Part shown: piece after piece, positions 1 through 9,511 of the stretch
How positions within the stretch are numbered: the stretch's first letter is position 1
Layout: each line of letters starts with the position of its first letter
NCBI GenBank assembly: GCA_964403795.1
Contig: CAYOHP010000022.1
Coordinates: forward strand, 16,377 to 72,585
DNA length: 56,209 nt
Direction of reading: 5' to 3'
Origin: CAYOHP01 sp964403795 [NCBI: uncultured bacterium]
GTDB lineage: Bacteria; Muiribacteriota; UBA6191; CAZXTJ01
Made by a program: the position numbers and the translations under genes
The notes under the pieces: model-generated
The model's database searches: none
What the model was told of the DNA's origin: nothing
What the model saw: only the letters and a program-made list of their open reading frames with translations

Positions 1-35
1 GGCAGGCAGGAGCCGGAGCCCAGCCCCCCTTGGGC

Positions 36-971
36 TCAGCCCCCCGCGGCTTGGGCCAGAAGGTCGGTCGGCTTCTGGTCGAGGACCTTCTCCAGCGACC
101 ACTTGCTGACCCGGACCACGTGCTCCCGGTCGTCGGCCTTCACGTAGTACTTGTCGTCCTCGAGGGTCCCGATCGCGTACCGGATCGTCTTCCCGTCCTT
201 GTCGGCGAGTTCGACCCGGGCGCCGCTGGTCAGGCCGTGCTCGGCCCGGACGTCCTTGCCGACCGGCTCGGTCAGCCGGACCTTGGCCACCGACGAGACG
301 AAGGAATCGACCTTGCCCTTGTCGACCGTCCCCGGCAGGCCGGCGAGCTTCCAGGCGCCGTCGGCGGCCTTCTCCAGGACGAAGGAGCCGTGCTGGTTGG
401 TCACCGAGACCTTGGTGGGCTCGTCGAGCGAGATGTACTGCGTGTCGACATAGGAGGACACGTCGTCCCCCACCGACCAGGACGAGACGCCCTTGGCCCA
501 GAACACATCGTCCGAGGACGACAGCCGGACATTGGAGCTCGATCCCTTGGCGCTGCCCAGGACCAGGTCGTGGACCTTGTCGCCCACCCGGATCGCGATC
601 TTCTTGTCGTACTCGCTGGCGCCCACGTGGAGGGCGTTGTGGCTGGCCTTGCTGCGGGCGATCGGGTCCCGGATCCGGATGTCGAGGATCTTCTTCAGGG
701 CCTCCTCGACCTTGGCCTTGTCGGCCGGGAAGTCGCCGGCGCTCGCGACCTTCCAGGTCTCGCCGTCCCGCACCAGGCGGACCGAACGGGCCTCCTTGTC
801 GGCGGCCAGTGGCTTGGCCTCGACCGTCAGGCCGGTGATCGAGGAGAGTTCGAGGGGCAGGAGCGGCCGGGTCCCGGTCTCCACCGAGTCCCCGTGCGAG
901 CTCCAGGTACCGAGGGCGAGCAGGAGCTGGACCACCAGGAGCCCAGCCAGCATCTGATTGGTCGTGTTCAC
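36..971 (-). CDS. DUF4340 domain-containing protein of a gliding-type ABC system
   Basis: A 311-residue protein with one N-terminal membrane segment (about residues 7-22) followed by a soluble domain. Two similar halves carry the 'v.leK..dG.Wkla' pattern (VRDGETWKVA, then LEKAADGAWKLAGLPG), which is typical of DUF4340 proteins. I chose the GTG start at 971 because it overlaps the stop of the upstream permease gene as GTGA, with GGAGGA just upstream. DUF4340 proteins usually sit beside GldA/GldF/GldG-like ABC genes, as here; their biochemical role is unknown. Translation is probably coupled to the upstream gene. The C-terminus ends in a short AQAAGG tail. Confidence 0.85.
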   Translation of the reverse strand: MNTTNQMLAGLLVVQLLLALGTWSSHGDSVETGTRPLLPLELSSITGLTVEAKPLAADKEARSVRLVRDGETWKVASAGDFPADKAKVEEALKKILDIRIRDPIARSKASHNALHVGASEYDKKIAIRVGDKVHDLVLGSAKGSSSNVRLSSSDDVFWAKGVSSWSVGDDVSSYVDTQYISLDEPTKVSVTNQHGSFVLEKAADGAWKLAGLPGTVDKGKVDSFVSSVAKVRLTEPVGKDVRAEHGLTSGARVELADKDGKTIRYAIGTLEDDKYYVKADDREHVVRVSKWSLEKVLDQKPTDLLAQAAGG

Positions 972-3931
972 AGGGTTCCTCCCCGCACCAGGGGGCTGGC
1001 CATGCGGCGCCGGGTGGCCGCCACCATGGCGACGGCACCCAGTGCCAGCAGCACCGCGACGTAGTTCAGGACCTCGTAGGTGGTCTTCTCGGACTCCGGC
1101 ATGGGCCGCAGCGTCCGGGCGAAGCTCCCCGCCGAGCGGATCTCGAGGAGGTCGGTGTCCTCCAGCGACCAGTCGACCAGGTTCCGCACCAGCACCAGGT
1201 TCCCGCCGAAGGAGTCGGTCCCGCTGCGGAAGTCCAGGTTGGCGATGATGTCCGAGGCGAAGCTCGACGATCCCACCACCACCAGCCGGGCGTCGGGAGT
1301 CGACTTCAAGAGGGTCCGGCCGGTCCGGTCCTCCTTCTTGCCGTCGGTGGCGGTGCCGGTGGTCTGGGGCTGGGGGCCCTCGGACTTCTCGGCCTCGTCC
1401 TCCTCGTCCTCGTGCCCGTGACCGTCGTCCTCCTTCTTCTCGTCCTTCTTCCCGGTGAAGAGGGGCGAGGGCTTGTCGGCGAAGGCGCTCGGGAAGGTGC
1501 CGACCACCGAGACGGCGACCGGCCGGGCCTCGACCTTCTCGCCGCTCTCGGCCAGGAAGCCGGTGTCGGGGAAGCGCTTGAAGTCCGGTTGCAGGTCGGT
1601 CGACTTGTGGAGCCACGAACCCTTCGAGCTGCGCAGCAGCACGTCGCCCTTGCGGTCCTCGAGCTTATCGGAGAGCTTGAGCGGCGAGGACCAGGTCACC
1701 GACACCGAGGGGATCCCGGTCAGGGCCACGTGCCCCGCCTTGTACCCGTCCCGGCGGATGTCGGGGAAGAACGGGTAGGGGATCATCTCGATCTTCTCGA
1801 GCATGAGCGGCCCGTAGGGGACCCGCACCGGTACCGGGAACCGGCTGTTCACCGGATCCATGACCAGTGCCTTCTCGACCTCGACGCCGTAGCCCTTGAG
1901 CAGGTCCAGCAGGCCCTGGTCGACCTCGGTGGCCTTGACGTCGGGGCTGACGTCGTAGGCCCCGGTGAGGGCGATCACCGCGCCCCCCCGCATCAGGAAC
2001 TGGTCGATCCCGAACTTCTGCTTGTCGGAGAGCGTCCCGGCCTTGGCCACGATCAGCACGTCGACGTCGCTCGGCACCACGCCGTCGTCGAGCTTGACCT
2101 TCTTGAACGAGTACTCCGACTCGAAGACCTTGGCGAGGGTCTGGTAGTTCTCCCGATCCCCCATCCCGGGTGGCATGCCCCATTGGGGCGTCTGGGGGGT
2201 CTCGGTGAGCAGTGCCACGGTCTTCAGCGACCCGGGGATGGCCCGCTTCACGGCCGCCTCGATCGAAGTGCGGATCGATGCCTCGCTCAGGTCGCCCTGG
2301 GGGAAGATGCGCTCGGCGACGCTGCCCGTCTCGACCACCATGTGGAGGTAGAACCGCTGCTCCCCGAACAGGTCGGCGGCCAGCGGGCGGAATCCGTAGC
2401 TGCGGAAGATCTTCTCCTGGAGCTTCTGGTCCTCGCTGGGGTCGAACTTCTGGAAGCGGAACCGTCCGGCGCTCTTCTCGGCCAGTTCGGTGGCGATCTT
2501 CTCGATCCGGGCGGGGGCCTCCTTGAACTCCTCGGGGAGGCTGGCGGTCGAGATGTAGGCGGTCAGGCTCACGGCCTGGTCGGCCCTGGCGATCAGGCCC
2601 TCGATTCCCTGGAAACCCTGGGCGGTCTTCTTGATCGCCCGGGTCATGTCGTACTCGAGGTTCTTCAGGCGGACCTGGATCTCGGTCTCGTCGGCGTAGA
2701 CCTCGATCAGGTCGTCGAACCCGAGCACCTCGTACTGGTCGCCGTAGCGGATCAGCAGGTGGAAGTAGGAGTTCACCACCGACTTCTCATGCCGGCTGGC
2801 GACCCGGAACGGGACGCTCTTGATCCCGTAGTGCTCGTTGATCTCCTTCTCGACCTCGACGTCCCGGTTGGGGTCCTCGATCACGACCCGGACCTTGCCG
2901 CGGCCGATGACCTCGTACTCCTCGAGCAGGTTGGTGATCCGGGGCACCAGGGGCGCCAGCAGCGGGTGGGTCTTCGAGGAGAAGTACCCGGTGATGGTCA
3001 GCGGCTCCCGGAGACTCGCCAGGATGCGGGCGGTGGCCGGGCTGATGCTGTACTCGCCGTCCTCGGTGAGGTCGGACCTAAACGAGGTGACCGGGGCCAT
3101 CCACAGGTTGGCCGCCACCACGTTGGCGCCTGCCAGCAGCACCGTGAGCCAGAGGTTCTTCAGACCCGAGGGGCGGTCGTCCGGCTCCCGCTCGATCCGG
3201 TTGATCTCCAGGAACGAGACGTTGAGCAGCAGGAAGAAGACGGTGAGGCTCCCGTAGTAGAGGAGGTCGCGGATGTCGAGGACCCCGCGCTCGATGCTCT
3301 CGAAGCGGCTGCCGGTTCCCAGCGCCCGCAGCACCTCGGCGCCGCCGTGCCCGAAGAGGCCGGTCAGGGTCTCGGACCCGAGCAGGTAGAACCCGAGGCC
3401 GATCAGCGACGAGACCATGAGGGCCACGATCTGGTTGTCGGTGCGGGCGCTGACGCACAGGCCGATGGCCATGTACATCCCCGACAGGAGCAGGGCGGCG
3501 ACGTACCCGCCGATCACCGGACCCCAGTCGAGCGGCCCCAGGAACCAGGCGGTCAGCGGCAGCGGCAGGGTGAGCGCCAGCGCCATCGCCACCAGCGCCA
3601 TGCCGGCCAGGAACTTCCCGAGGGTGAGCTCGACGGTGCGGACCGGGAGCGTCATCAGGATCTCGAGGGTGCCCATCTTCTGTTCCTCGCTCCACTGGCG
3701 CATGGTCAGCGCCGAGACGAGGAAGACCAGCAGCAGGGGCAGCCAGCTGAACAGCGGGCGCACGTCCGCCAGGTTGCGGGCGAAGAACTTGGAGTAGGTG
3801 AAGAACAGGAACAGCGTCACCGTCAGGAACACGCCCAGGAAGATCAGGGCCACCGGGGAGAGGAAGTAGCTCCTCAGTTCCTTGCGGGCGATGGTCCGGA
3901 TGGCGCGGCAGTCGAGCTTGGCACAGCTCAC
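968..3931 (-). CDS. ABC-2 permease fused to GldG-like auxiliary domain
   Basis: A 987-residue fusion. Residues 1-245 are an ABC-2 type permease with six hydrophobic segments and an N-terminal amphipathic start (ARKELRSYFLSP), like GldF. Residues 260-960 form a GldG/ABC_transp_aux region ending in a last membrane helix (YEVLNYVAVLLALGAVAMV). A stretch rich in Asp, Glu, Lys and His (about residues 827-869) looks like a flexible or metal-binding insertion. Its ATG overlaps the ATPase stop as ATGA, and its stop overlaps the DUF4340 gene as GTGA, so the three products are probably made in fixed ratio. In Bacteroidota GldF and GldG are separate; here they are one chain. The substrate is unknown. 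Confidence 0.88.
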   Translation of the reverse strand: MSCAKLDCRAIRTIARKELRSYFLSPVALIFLGVFLTVTLFLFFTYSKFFARNLADVRPLFSWLPLLLVFLVSALTMRQWSEEQKMGTLEILMTLPVRTVELTLGKFLAGMALVAMALALTLPLPLTAWFLGPLDWGPVIGGYVAALLLSGMYMAIGLCVSARTDNQIVALMVSSLIGLGFYLLGSETLTGLFGHGGAEVLRALGTGSRFESIERGVLDIRDLLYYGSLTVFFLLLNVSFLEINRIEREPDDRPSGLKNLWLTVLLAGANVVAANLWMAPVTSFRSDLTEDGEYSISPATARILASLREPLTITGYFSSKTHPLLAPLVPRITNLLEEYEVIGRGKVRVVIEDPNRDVEVEKEINEHYGIKSVPFRVASRHEKSVVNSYFHLLIRYGDQYEVLGFDDLIEVYADETEIQVRLKNLEYDMTRAIKKTAQGFQGIEGLIARADQAVSLTAYISTASLPEEFKEAPARIEKIATELAEKSAGRFRFQKFDPSEDQKLQEKIFRSYGFRPLAADLFGEQRFYLHMVVETGSVAERIFPQGDLSEASIRTSIEAAVKRAIPGSLKTVALLTETPQTPQWGMPPGMGDRENYQTLAKVFESEYSFKKVKLDDGVVPSDVDVLIVAKAGTLSDKQKFGIDQFLMRGGAVIALTGAYDVSPDVKATEVDQGLLDLLKGYGVEVEKALVMDPVNSRFPVPVRVPYGPLMLEKIEMIPYPFFPDIRRDGYKAGHVALTGIPSVSVTWSSPLKLSDKLEDRKGDVLLRSSKGSWLHKSTDLQPDFKRFPDTGFLAESGEKVEARPVAVSVVGTFPSAFADKPSPLFTGKKDEKKEDDGHGHEDEEDEAEKSEGPQPQTTGTATDGKKEDRTGRTLLKSTPDARLVVVGSSSFASDIIANLDFRSGTDSFGGNLVLVRNLVDWSLEDTDLLEIRSAGSFARTLRPMPESEKTTYEVLNYVAVLLALGAVAMVAATRRRMASPLVRGGTL

Positions 3932-4881
3932 GCTGCGACCTCCTTTCCGCGGACACGGGCCACGTGGTCGTGCATCAGGTTACGGAACACGGTCTCGAGG
4001 CTGGGTCGTTCGGGCGAGACCTCGTCGATGGTCCAGCCCTTCTTGGTGGCGGCGGCGATCACCGAGGGGGTCGCCTGGGCGCCTTCCTTGCAGTGCAGCC
4101 GGAAGCGGTGGATGCCGTGCTCGCTCCCGGCGTCCTCCACCCGCTCCACGCCCTCGATCCCCGAGAGCTCCTTGACGACCCCGTCGGCCTTGCCGGCCAG
4201 GCCGAGCCGCACCACGTTGGAGCGGAGCATTTCGGTCATCTTGCGGTCGGTGGCCAGGTGGCCGTCGATCAGCACCAGCACCCGGTCGCAAACCGCCTCG
4301 ATCTCCTGGAGGATGTGGGTCGAGAGCAGGATCGTGGTCCGCTCCGCCAGCTTCTGGATCAGGGCCCGGATCTCGAGGATCTGGACCGGGTCGAGCCCGT
4401 TGGTGGGCTCGTCGAGGATCAGCACCTGGGGGCGGTGGAGGATCGCCTGGGCGAGTCCTACCCGCTGCCGGTACCCCTTGGAGAGCGTCCCGATCGGCTG
4501 CACCAGGCGCTCCTCGAGACCGGTGGCCTCGACCGCCTCGAGCACCCGCTCGACCCGCTCCTCGACCGGGATGGCCCTGAGTTCGGCCATCATCATCAGG
4601 TACTCCTGGACCAGCATCTCGGGGTAGAGCGGGGCGTTCTCGGGCAGGTACCCGATCAGGCGCTGGACCGCCACCCGGTCCTCCCGCACCTCGATGCCGT
4701 CGACCCGGGCGGAGCCTCCGGTCGGCTCCATGTACCCGGTCAGGATCTTCATGATGGTGGTCTTGCCGGCGCCATTGTGGCCGAGCAGGCCGACGATCTC
4801 GCCGGCCTTGATCTCGAACGACACGCCCGAGACCGCCACCAGCTTCCCGTAGCGCTTCTCCAGGTTCTCGACCTTGATCAT
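3928..4881 (-). CDS. ABC transporter ATP-binding protein (GldA-like)
   Basis: A 317-residue nucleotide-binding subunit. Visible motifs are Walker A (GHNGAGKTT, about residues 35-43), signature (LSKGYRQRVGLAQA), Walker B (VLILDEPTNGLD) and the switch histidine (STHIL). The last ~90 residues form the regulatory extension usual in ABC-2 exporter ATPases. ATG at 4881 has AGGGGAG four bases upstream. It is the first gene of a three-gene minus-strand operon. A σ54-like sequence lies about 135 nt upstream. It should energise the fused permease encoded by the next gene. Confidence 0.93.
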   Translation of the reverse strand: MIKVENLEKRYGKLVAVSGVSFEIKAGEIVGLLGHNGAGKTTIMKILTGYMEPTGGSARVDGIEVREDRVAVQRLIGYLPENAPLYPEMLVQEYLMMMAELRAIPVEERVERVLEAVEATGLEERLVQPIGTLSKGYRQRVGLAQAILHRPQVLILDEPTNGLDPVQILEIRALIQKLAERTTILLSTHILQEIEAVCDRVLVLIDGHLATDRKMTEMLRSNVVRLGLAGKADGVVKELSGIEGVERVEDAGSEHGIHRFRLHCKEGAQATPSVIAAATKKGWTIDEVSPERPSLETVFRNLMHDHVARVRGKEVAA

Positions 4882-5188
4882 CGCTCCCCTAACTTCCGTT
4901 CCACGGGCGACCCCGGCGAAGGGCCCGACAGCTGCCGGGCATCCGATCCGAGGCTCCCCCCGCCACGGCCGCACTCGGGACGACCCGGGGCCGCGACGGG
5001 ACGCCAGGAGACTAACAATTCCCGTGCCAACGAATCCAGGACGCTGCACCCGCTTGGGATCGGGAGCGCGCTGGCCGCCTTCCCCCGACCCTGGGGAATT
5101 CTGTCCTCGCCCCCCCGACAAACTGTCCTCGCGTCCGGTCGCCGGTTCCCCCGTAGTAGGTTCCGGTGGAAGGAAGGGCGTCGTCCCC
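4882..5188. other. Divergent intergenic region between ABC exporter and phosphodiesterase
   Basis: No gene is supported in these 307 nt. They should carry the promoters of both divergent genes. On the minus strand there is a σ54-like -24/-12 sequence (5014-5030). A short dyad GACA-AAC-TGTC sits at 5117-5127, and AAGGAAGGG lies just before the plus-strand ATG. I see no convincing σ70 hexamers for the plus-strand gene. Confidence 0.5.
5014..5030 (-). promoter_or_regulatory. σ54-like -24/-12 promoter for the ABC exporter operon
   Basis: Read on the minus strand the sequence is TTGGCACGGGAATTGTT. The -24 box (TTGGCACG) is perfect. The -12 box is TTGTT where TTGC(A/T) is expected, with correct spacing. 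The predicted start near 5002 would give a leader of about 120 nt. The T in place of the conserved C at -12 keeps this tentative. Confidence 0.35.
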
Positions 5189-7570
5189 ATGACTCGTTCC
5201 CTCTGGACCCTGGCCTGGTTGCCGGCCCTGATGGGCCTCGGTCTGACGCTCGGCGCCCGGGCCCAGGACTCCTTCGGGCTCCTGCTGGTGATCGACGGCG
5301 CCAAGGGCGACGTCTGGAAGCGCTACGCCGAGGAGGGCAAGCTCCCCAACGTGAAGCGCCTCTTCCTGGACGGGGGCGCCTGGGTCGAGCACGCCACCGC
5401 GGTCTTCCCCACCATCACCGGGGCCGGGATGCCCTCGGCGCTGACCGGGCTGACCCCCGGCCGCCACGGGATCCCCTCGCTCTACTTCTTCGACCGGGAG
5501 ACCAAGAAGTACCCGGTGCTCTACGTGCCGCTCGAGGCCCTGACCTGGAACCGCTGGCTCTCGCCCCAGGCGAAGACCGTGTGGGAGCACTTCGAGGGGC
5601 CCGATGACGCGATCGCCATCGGGCCGGCGCTGACCCGGGGGGCGGACTCGGTGGTCCCCTTCGTCTGGAACGTCGGCTACACGGCCATGGAGGTCCGCGG
5701 GAAGTTCCTGGCCAAGACCCGGGAGCTCACCCGGGCGCTGACCGGCAGGAGCCCGGCCCGCTTGACCGTGGTCTACAACGGCTGGTTCGACCACATGGAG
5801 CATGTGAAGGGCTCGACCACGCCCGAGATGGACGTCCACTACAAGGCCATCGACGACCTGATCGGGACCGCGGTCTCGACCTGGGAGAGTGCGGTGGCGG
5901 CCCACGAGCGGCGGATCGGGCGGCGGGTCGAGCGCTACATGGTGCTTGTCTCCGACCACGGCCACCAGGACGTGCGGGTGGTCCACTCGATCGACGACTT
6001 CGTGAGGCAGCGCAAGGGCGCCCGGGTGGTCGACAAGGTCTGGCGGGAGGTCTTCGGCCAGAAGCTCTCCGGGTCGGTCCCCGACGACATCTCCGACCGG
6101 GAGCTCCTGCTGGCGGCCGGCGAGGGCCACGCCCTCCTCTACTTCCCGACCCCGGTGCTCGCCGAGGACGGGATGACCGTGGTCCGCCAGGACTGGGACA
6201 AGAAGCCCCCGCTCTCGCTGCTACGTCGCTTCCCCTACCGGGGCACGACGCTGGACATCGTGGCCGAGGCGGTGCGCCAGCCGGCGGTGTCCTTCCTGCT
6301 CGGCAAGGACTTCCGGACCGGACTGGTGCACGTCTACGGGAAGGCCGGGGAGGCCACCATCGAGCGCCAGGGGACGGCCCCCACCCGGAGCCTGTACCGC
6401 TACTCCGTGGTGGAGGGCTCCGATCCGCTCGGCTACCGGGACGATCCGGCGATCGGCCGGCTGGTCGACGGGGCCTTCCACCACGCCGACCTGTGGCAGC
6501 AGGCCACCGTGCTCACCGAGTACCCCGACGGTCCGGTCATGCTCTACCAGGCCTTCGATGTCGAGGCCCGGTCCCCGGATCTCTACCTCTCGGCCGCGCC
6601 CTTCGTTTCGATCGGCGACCTGGTCGACGGGGAGAAGTCGGCCTCCAAGCACGGGGGACTCACCAAGGACGAGAGCTGGGCGACGCTGGCCGTGGCCGGG
6701 ACCGGGATCGCCCGCACCCCGGTCCACACCGCCCGCAACCTGGACGCGGTCGCCACCCTGCTCTGGCTTCTGCAGCAGCCGCATGATCCCGAGGCCTTGG
6801 ACGGCCGGGTGGTGCCCGAGGTGCGTACCCAGGTCGAGGGGCACCGGCGCTCCGGGACGGGCGGTGGTCCGCTTCCGTCCGGGCCCAGCGGCCCGGCCTG
6901 GACCCGGGATCCTCACGGGCCTGGAGGATCTCCCTCGCCCTTCGTCGAGGACGCGGCCCGCCAGGAGCTCGAGCGGATCGCCACCCTGCCGGCCCGGGAT
7001 CAGAGGCTGGCCCTGCTGCGGATGTTCCACCAGCCCTCGCCCCGGCTGGCCACCTCCACCCGCGGCCTGGCCGAGGCGCGGCGGCGCTACCACGCGAGCT
7101 TCGCTTCCCCCTGGCTCCGGGAGGTCCGGCGCCGGATCGCCGAGAACCCCCCGGTCCAGGCCGGACTGGTGGAAGGCGACCGGGAAGAGGTGGCCCGGGT
7201 CCGCCACGAGGCCTGGTCCTCGATGCTCTCCCGCCTCGAAGCCGGCGAGCTGGCGCTGGTCGACATGGACGCCGCCGCCCTGGATGCCCACTTCGCTCCG
7301 GGCTCCCCGGCCATGGCGGCCTACGGCGCCCTGGCCGCCCGCATCGAGGCCGAGGTCACGGCCTTCGAATCCTGGAAGACCACCCCGAATCTTTCGGCCA
7401 TCGAGCGCCTCCGGCGCAAGCAGGCCTACCAGAACCTCCGCGAGCGCCAGCCCACCCGGGACCAGCTCCAGGCCGAGTTCTTCCGCCTGGCCTTCCCGGA
7501 GATCGATCCGACGTCCCGGGCCCCGCAGGCGGACCGGGCCCCGGGGTTCGAGGATCTGGGGGGGAACTGA
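5189..7570 (+). CDS. Secreted type I phosphodiesterase / alkaline-phosphatase-superfamily protein
   Basis: A 793-residue protein with a signal peptide (residues 1-26, cleavage after GARA). Motifs of the type I phosphodiesterase/nucleotide pyrophosphatase family are visible: FPTIT near residue 75 with Thr77 as probable nucleophile, the following TGLTPGRHGI, SDHGH at 255-259, and KHGG near 488 for metal binding. It is therefore probably a metal-dependent phosphatase or phosphodiesterase outside the cytoplasm. A charged, mostly helical extension of ~190 residues follows a Gly/Pro-rich linker (about residues 553-590) and is not part of the usual fold. ATG at 5189 has AAGGAAGGG upstream. The substrate cannot be inferred. 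Confidence 0.85.
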   Translation: MTRSLWTLAWLPALMGLGLTLGARAQDSFGLLLVIDGAKGDVWKRYAEEGKLPNVKRLFLDGGAWVEHATAVFPTITGAGMPSALTGLTPGRHGIPSLYFFDRETKKYPVLYVPLEALTWNRWLSPQAKTVWEHFEGPDDAIAIGPALTRGADSVVPFVWNVGYTAMEVRGKFLAKTRELTRALTGRSPARLTVVYNGWFDHMEHVKGSTTPEMDVHYKAIDDLIGTAVSTWESAVAAHERRIGRRVERYMVLVSDHGHQDVRVVHSIDDFVRQRKGARVVDKVWREVFGQKLSGSVPDDISDRELLLAAGEGHALLYFPTPVLAEDGMTVVRQDWDKKPPLSLLRRFPYRGTTLDIVAEAVRQPAVSFLLGKDFRTGLVHVYGKAGEATIERQGTAPTRSLYRYSVVEGSDPLGYRDDPAIGRLVDGAFHHADLWQQATVLTEYPDGPVMLYQAFDVEARSPDLYLSAAPFVSIGDLVDGEKSASKHGGLTKDESWATLAVAGTGIARTPVHTARNLDAVATLLWLLQQPHDPEALDGRVVPEVRTQVEGHRRSGTGGGPLPSGPSGPAWTRDPHGPGGSPSPFVEDAARQELERIATLPARDQRLALLRMFHQPSPRLATSTRGLAEARRRYHASFASPWLREVRRRIAENPPVQAGLVEGDREEVARVRHEAWSSMLSRLEAGELALVDMDAAALDAHFAPGSPAMAAYGALAARIEAEVTAFESWKTTPNLSAIERLRRKQAYQNLRERQPTRDQLQAEFFRLAFPEIDPTSRAPQADRAPGFEDLGGN

Positions 7571-7573
7571 CCC

Positions 7574-9511
7574 CTACGGAGAGGTCTGGATCAGGGGAAC
7601 CTCGAAGCTTGGGTTCGACGCACCGTCGGGGATAGGGCGGATGGTTACGGTCGCGAACTCCTGACTGCCCAAGGCACCTCTTCCATCGGGACGAGACGGA
7701 TTGAAGGCATTGACCAGCAAGGTGAGGCCCTCGGGGGTGCCGCTGGGACTCGTGGCAGGGACATCGATCAGCGTGTAGCGGCCCTGGATGAGGTTCGCCA
7801 CGTGGCCCGTCTCCTGAACAACGACCATGTCAGGAATGCCGGAGATGCTGAGTTGGTTCGGACCGTTTCCGCTCGAATCGCGGACTTCACCCGAAAGGTC
7901 GACCAGGATCGGCCGCAGGATGACCACTGAAGCGAGTTCCCGTCGACCACCCGAGGAGGGAGCCTGCACATTGGCCACTCGGGTCTCGTAGAGGTTTGGA
8001 GCCACGAAGCGGAGCTCGTAGGTCAGTCTCTCCTCATAGCCCGAGGCCGCGACCGCCACGGCGAAGGTGCCATCCTTGGCGACGAAGCCGCTCCCGAAGC
8101 GTGGAGGACTGGCGGAGGGGGCGGATGCGAAGATCCGGATCTGGGCTGGATCGTAGAGGCTTCGGAACTGCGCGATCTGGACTCGTCCGGTGATGGTCGC
8201 AGTGGCGGGCGCCAGGGTGACAGCGGTCTCCACCGTCTGGCGAGGCCGATCCGCGACGTCGAAGGAGGCTCCGACGAATCCGTCCTTGCCGGCATATCCG
8301 CGAACAGTCGTCGGGCTGGTCGGGGCGACCGCCTTCCACCGCATCGTATAGGTGCCCGCCGGATCCTCCTGACCGGTCACCATTTCGCTACCGACGCTGG
8401 CCCGGGACAGGGGAGAGCCCGTGACGCTGTCGAACACCCGGACGACGACTGTGCGGGGAACCAATTCCTGGAGCCAGAGATCGCGCACGCTGACCTCGAA
8501 GGGGGGAGGGATGGGGGAGGCGGCCCCGCTCGGCCATGTGCCTTGTTCCGGGTACTGGCTTGGATTCTTGGGCCTTGCGACGACCTGGAACGAGTGCAGC
8601 GATTCCCCGGGAGGCAGGGCGGGGTCCAGCTGGATTCCGGGCGCGTGGTCCGGAGACGTGACCTCGATCCGGTAGTCGCCGAACTCGAGCCCGTGAAAGG
8701 CGTAGCGTCCCGCCGCGTCGGTGGAGATGGTCTGAACCCTGAAGGGACGACGTGGGTCCGACCTGATCAGCGTGACCGTGGCGCCAAGCGTTGGACGCCT
8801 TGGGTCGTCGGGCATGCCTGTGGTGCCCATGATCCGGCCGACGATCCGGGCACCGGAGCGGGCACGCACGTACGCAGCCGCCTGTTCGAGTTCCTGGTCC
8901 GTCCGAAGCGACACGGCCGGGTCGACGAAGCCTCGATGGAGCCCCCTGGCGTACTCCGCCAGCTCCAGTATCCGCCGGTCCACGTAGGCGCGGGTCGCGG
9001 CATCGGTGCTGGCTCCTGGCGGCGCCAGGTCCTGGATCCGGTGCCCTCCCAGCGAGAGCGGGCCGGACATTCCCGTGGAGCCGTCGCGGAGCATGAACTC
9101 CGCGGCCGCGTACCCTCCGAGGCGCCCGGCGACCCGGGCCCGCAACGCCATGGGCACTTCCCGCACCGGGAGCCGGGGCGAGAGTTCGGGTCCCTCGTCG
9201 ATCGAGAACCCTACCCAATAGGAGCGGTCGAAGGGGAGCTCCAGGGGAACCGTGTCCCCGAGATCGGTGGCGAAGGAGCCTCCGGGTCCGAAGACGATCG
9301 GATCGGTCTCCTCGTAGAGGGGCTCGCCGCCCTCCGCCTCGGCGTAGATGCGGGCCGTGAAGCGGGCGGCGCCATCGAAGGAGCGACCATCGGGGTGCCG
9401 GAGCCGCCCTTCGAGGGCCAGCATGGCGGGCGTCTCGGGCTCGGCCGCGAGCGATGGGGCCGCGCAGAGAAGGGCTCCGACTCCCAGGGCCAGGGCGAGG
9501 AGCCGGGTCAT
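7574..9511 (-). CDS. Secreted protein with carboxypeptidase-regulatory-like domains
   Basis: A 645-residue protein with a signal peptide (residues 1-22, ending SLAAE). After a β-rich N-terminal region (LEGRLRHPDGRSFDGAARFTARIY) there are at least two modules of the carboxypeptidase-regulatory/transthyretin-like type, shown by STDAAGRYAFHGLEFGDYRIEV and the IVGRI and ITGRV strand starts. No enzyme motif is visible. ATG at 9511 has AGGAGGT five bases upstream and overlaps the stop of the upstream small gene as ATGA, so the two are probably co-translated. It is probably a surface or extracellular adhesion/scaffold protein. It converges on the phosphodiesterase gene with a 3-nt gap. Confidence 0.75.
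   Translation of the reverse strand: MTRLLALALGVGALLCAAPSLAAEPETPAMLALEGRLRHPDGRSFDGAARFTARIYAEAEGGEPLYEETDPIVFGPGGSFATDLGDTVPLELPFDRSYWVGFSIDEGPELSPRLPVREVPMALRARVAGRLGGYAAAEFMLRDGSTGMSGPLSLGGHRIQDLAPPGASTDAATRAYVDRRILELAEYARGLHRGFVDPAVSLRTDQELEQAAAYVRARSGARIVGRIMGTTGMPDDPRRPTLGATVTLIRSDPRRPFRVQTISTDAAGRYAFHGLEFGDYRIEVTSPDHAPGIQLDPALPPGESLHSFQVVARPKNPSQYPEQGTWPSGAASPIPPPFEVSVRDLWLQELVPRTVVVRVFDSVTGSPLSRASVGSEMVTGQEDPAGTYTMRWKAVAPTSPTTVRGYAGKDGFVGASFDVADRPRQTVETAVTLAPATATITGRVQIAQFRSLYDPAQIRIFASAPSASPPRFGSGFVAKDGTFAVAVAASGYEERLTYELRFVAPNLYETRVANVQAPSSGGRRELASVVILRPILVDLSGEVRDSSGNGPNQLSISGIPDMVVVQETGHVANLIQGRYTLIDVPATSPSGTPEGLTLLVNAFNPSRPDGRGALGSQEFATVTIRPIPDGASNPSFEVPLIQTSP

Noticed and set aside
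1412-4627. Very long plus-strand open frame opposite the ABC exporter genes
   Set aside because: Its composition is that of an antisense frame in GC-rich DNA, and the minus strand encodes clear ABC proteins there. Similar long shadows occur opposite groEL (12655-14712) and both aminopeptidases.
5117-5127. Dyad GACA-AAC-TGTC as a repressor operator
   Set aside because: Only four bases per arm and no second copy; too short to support.
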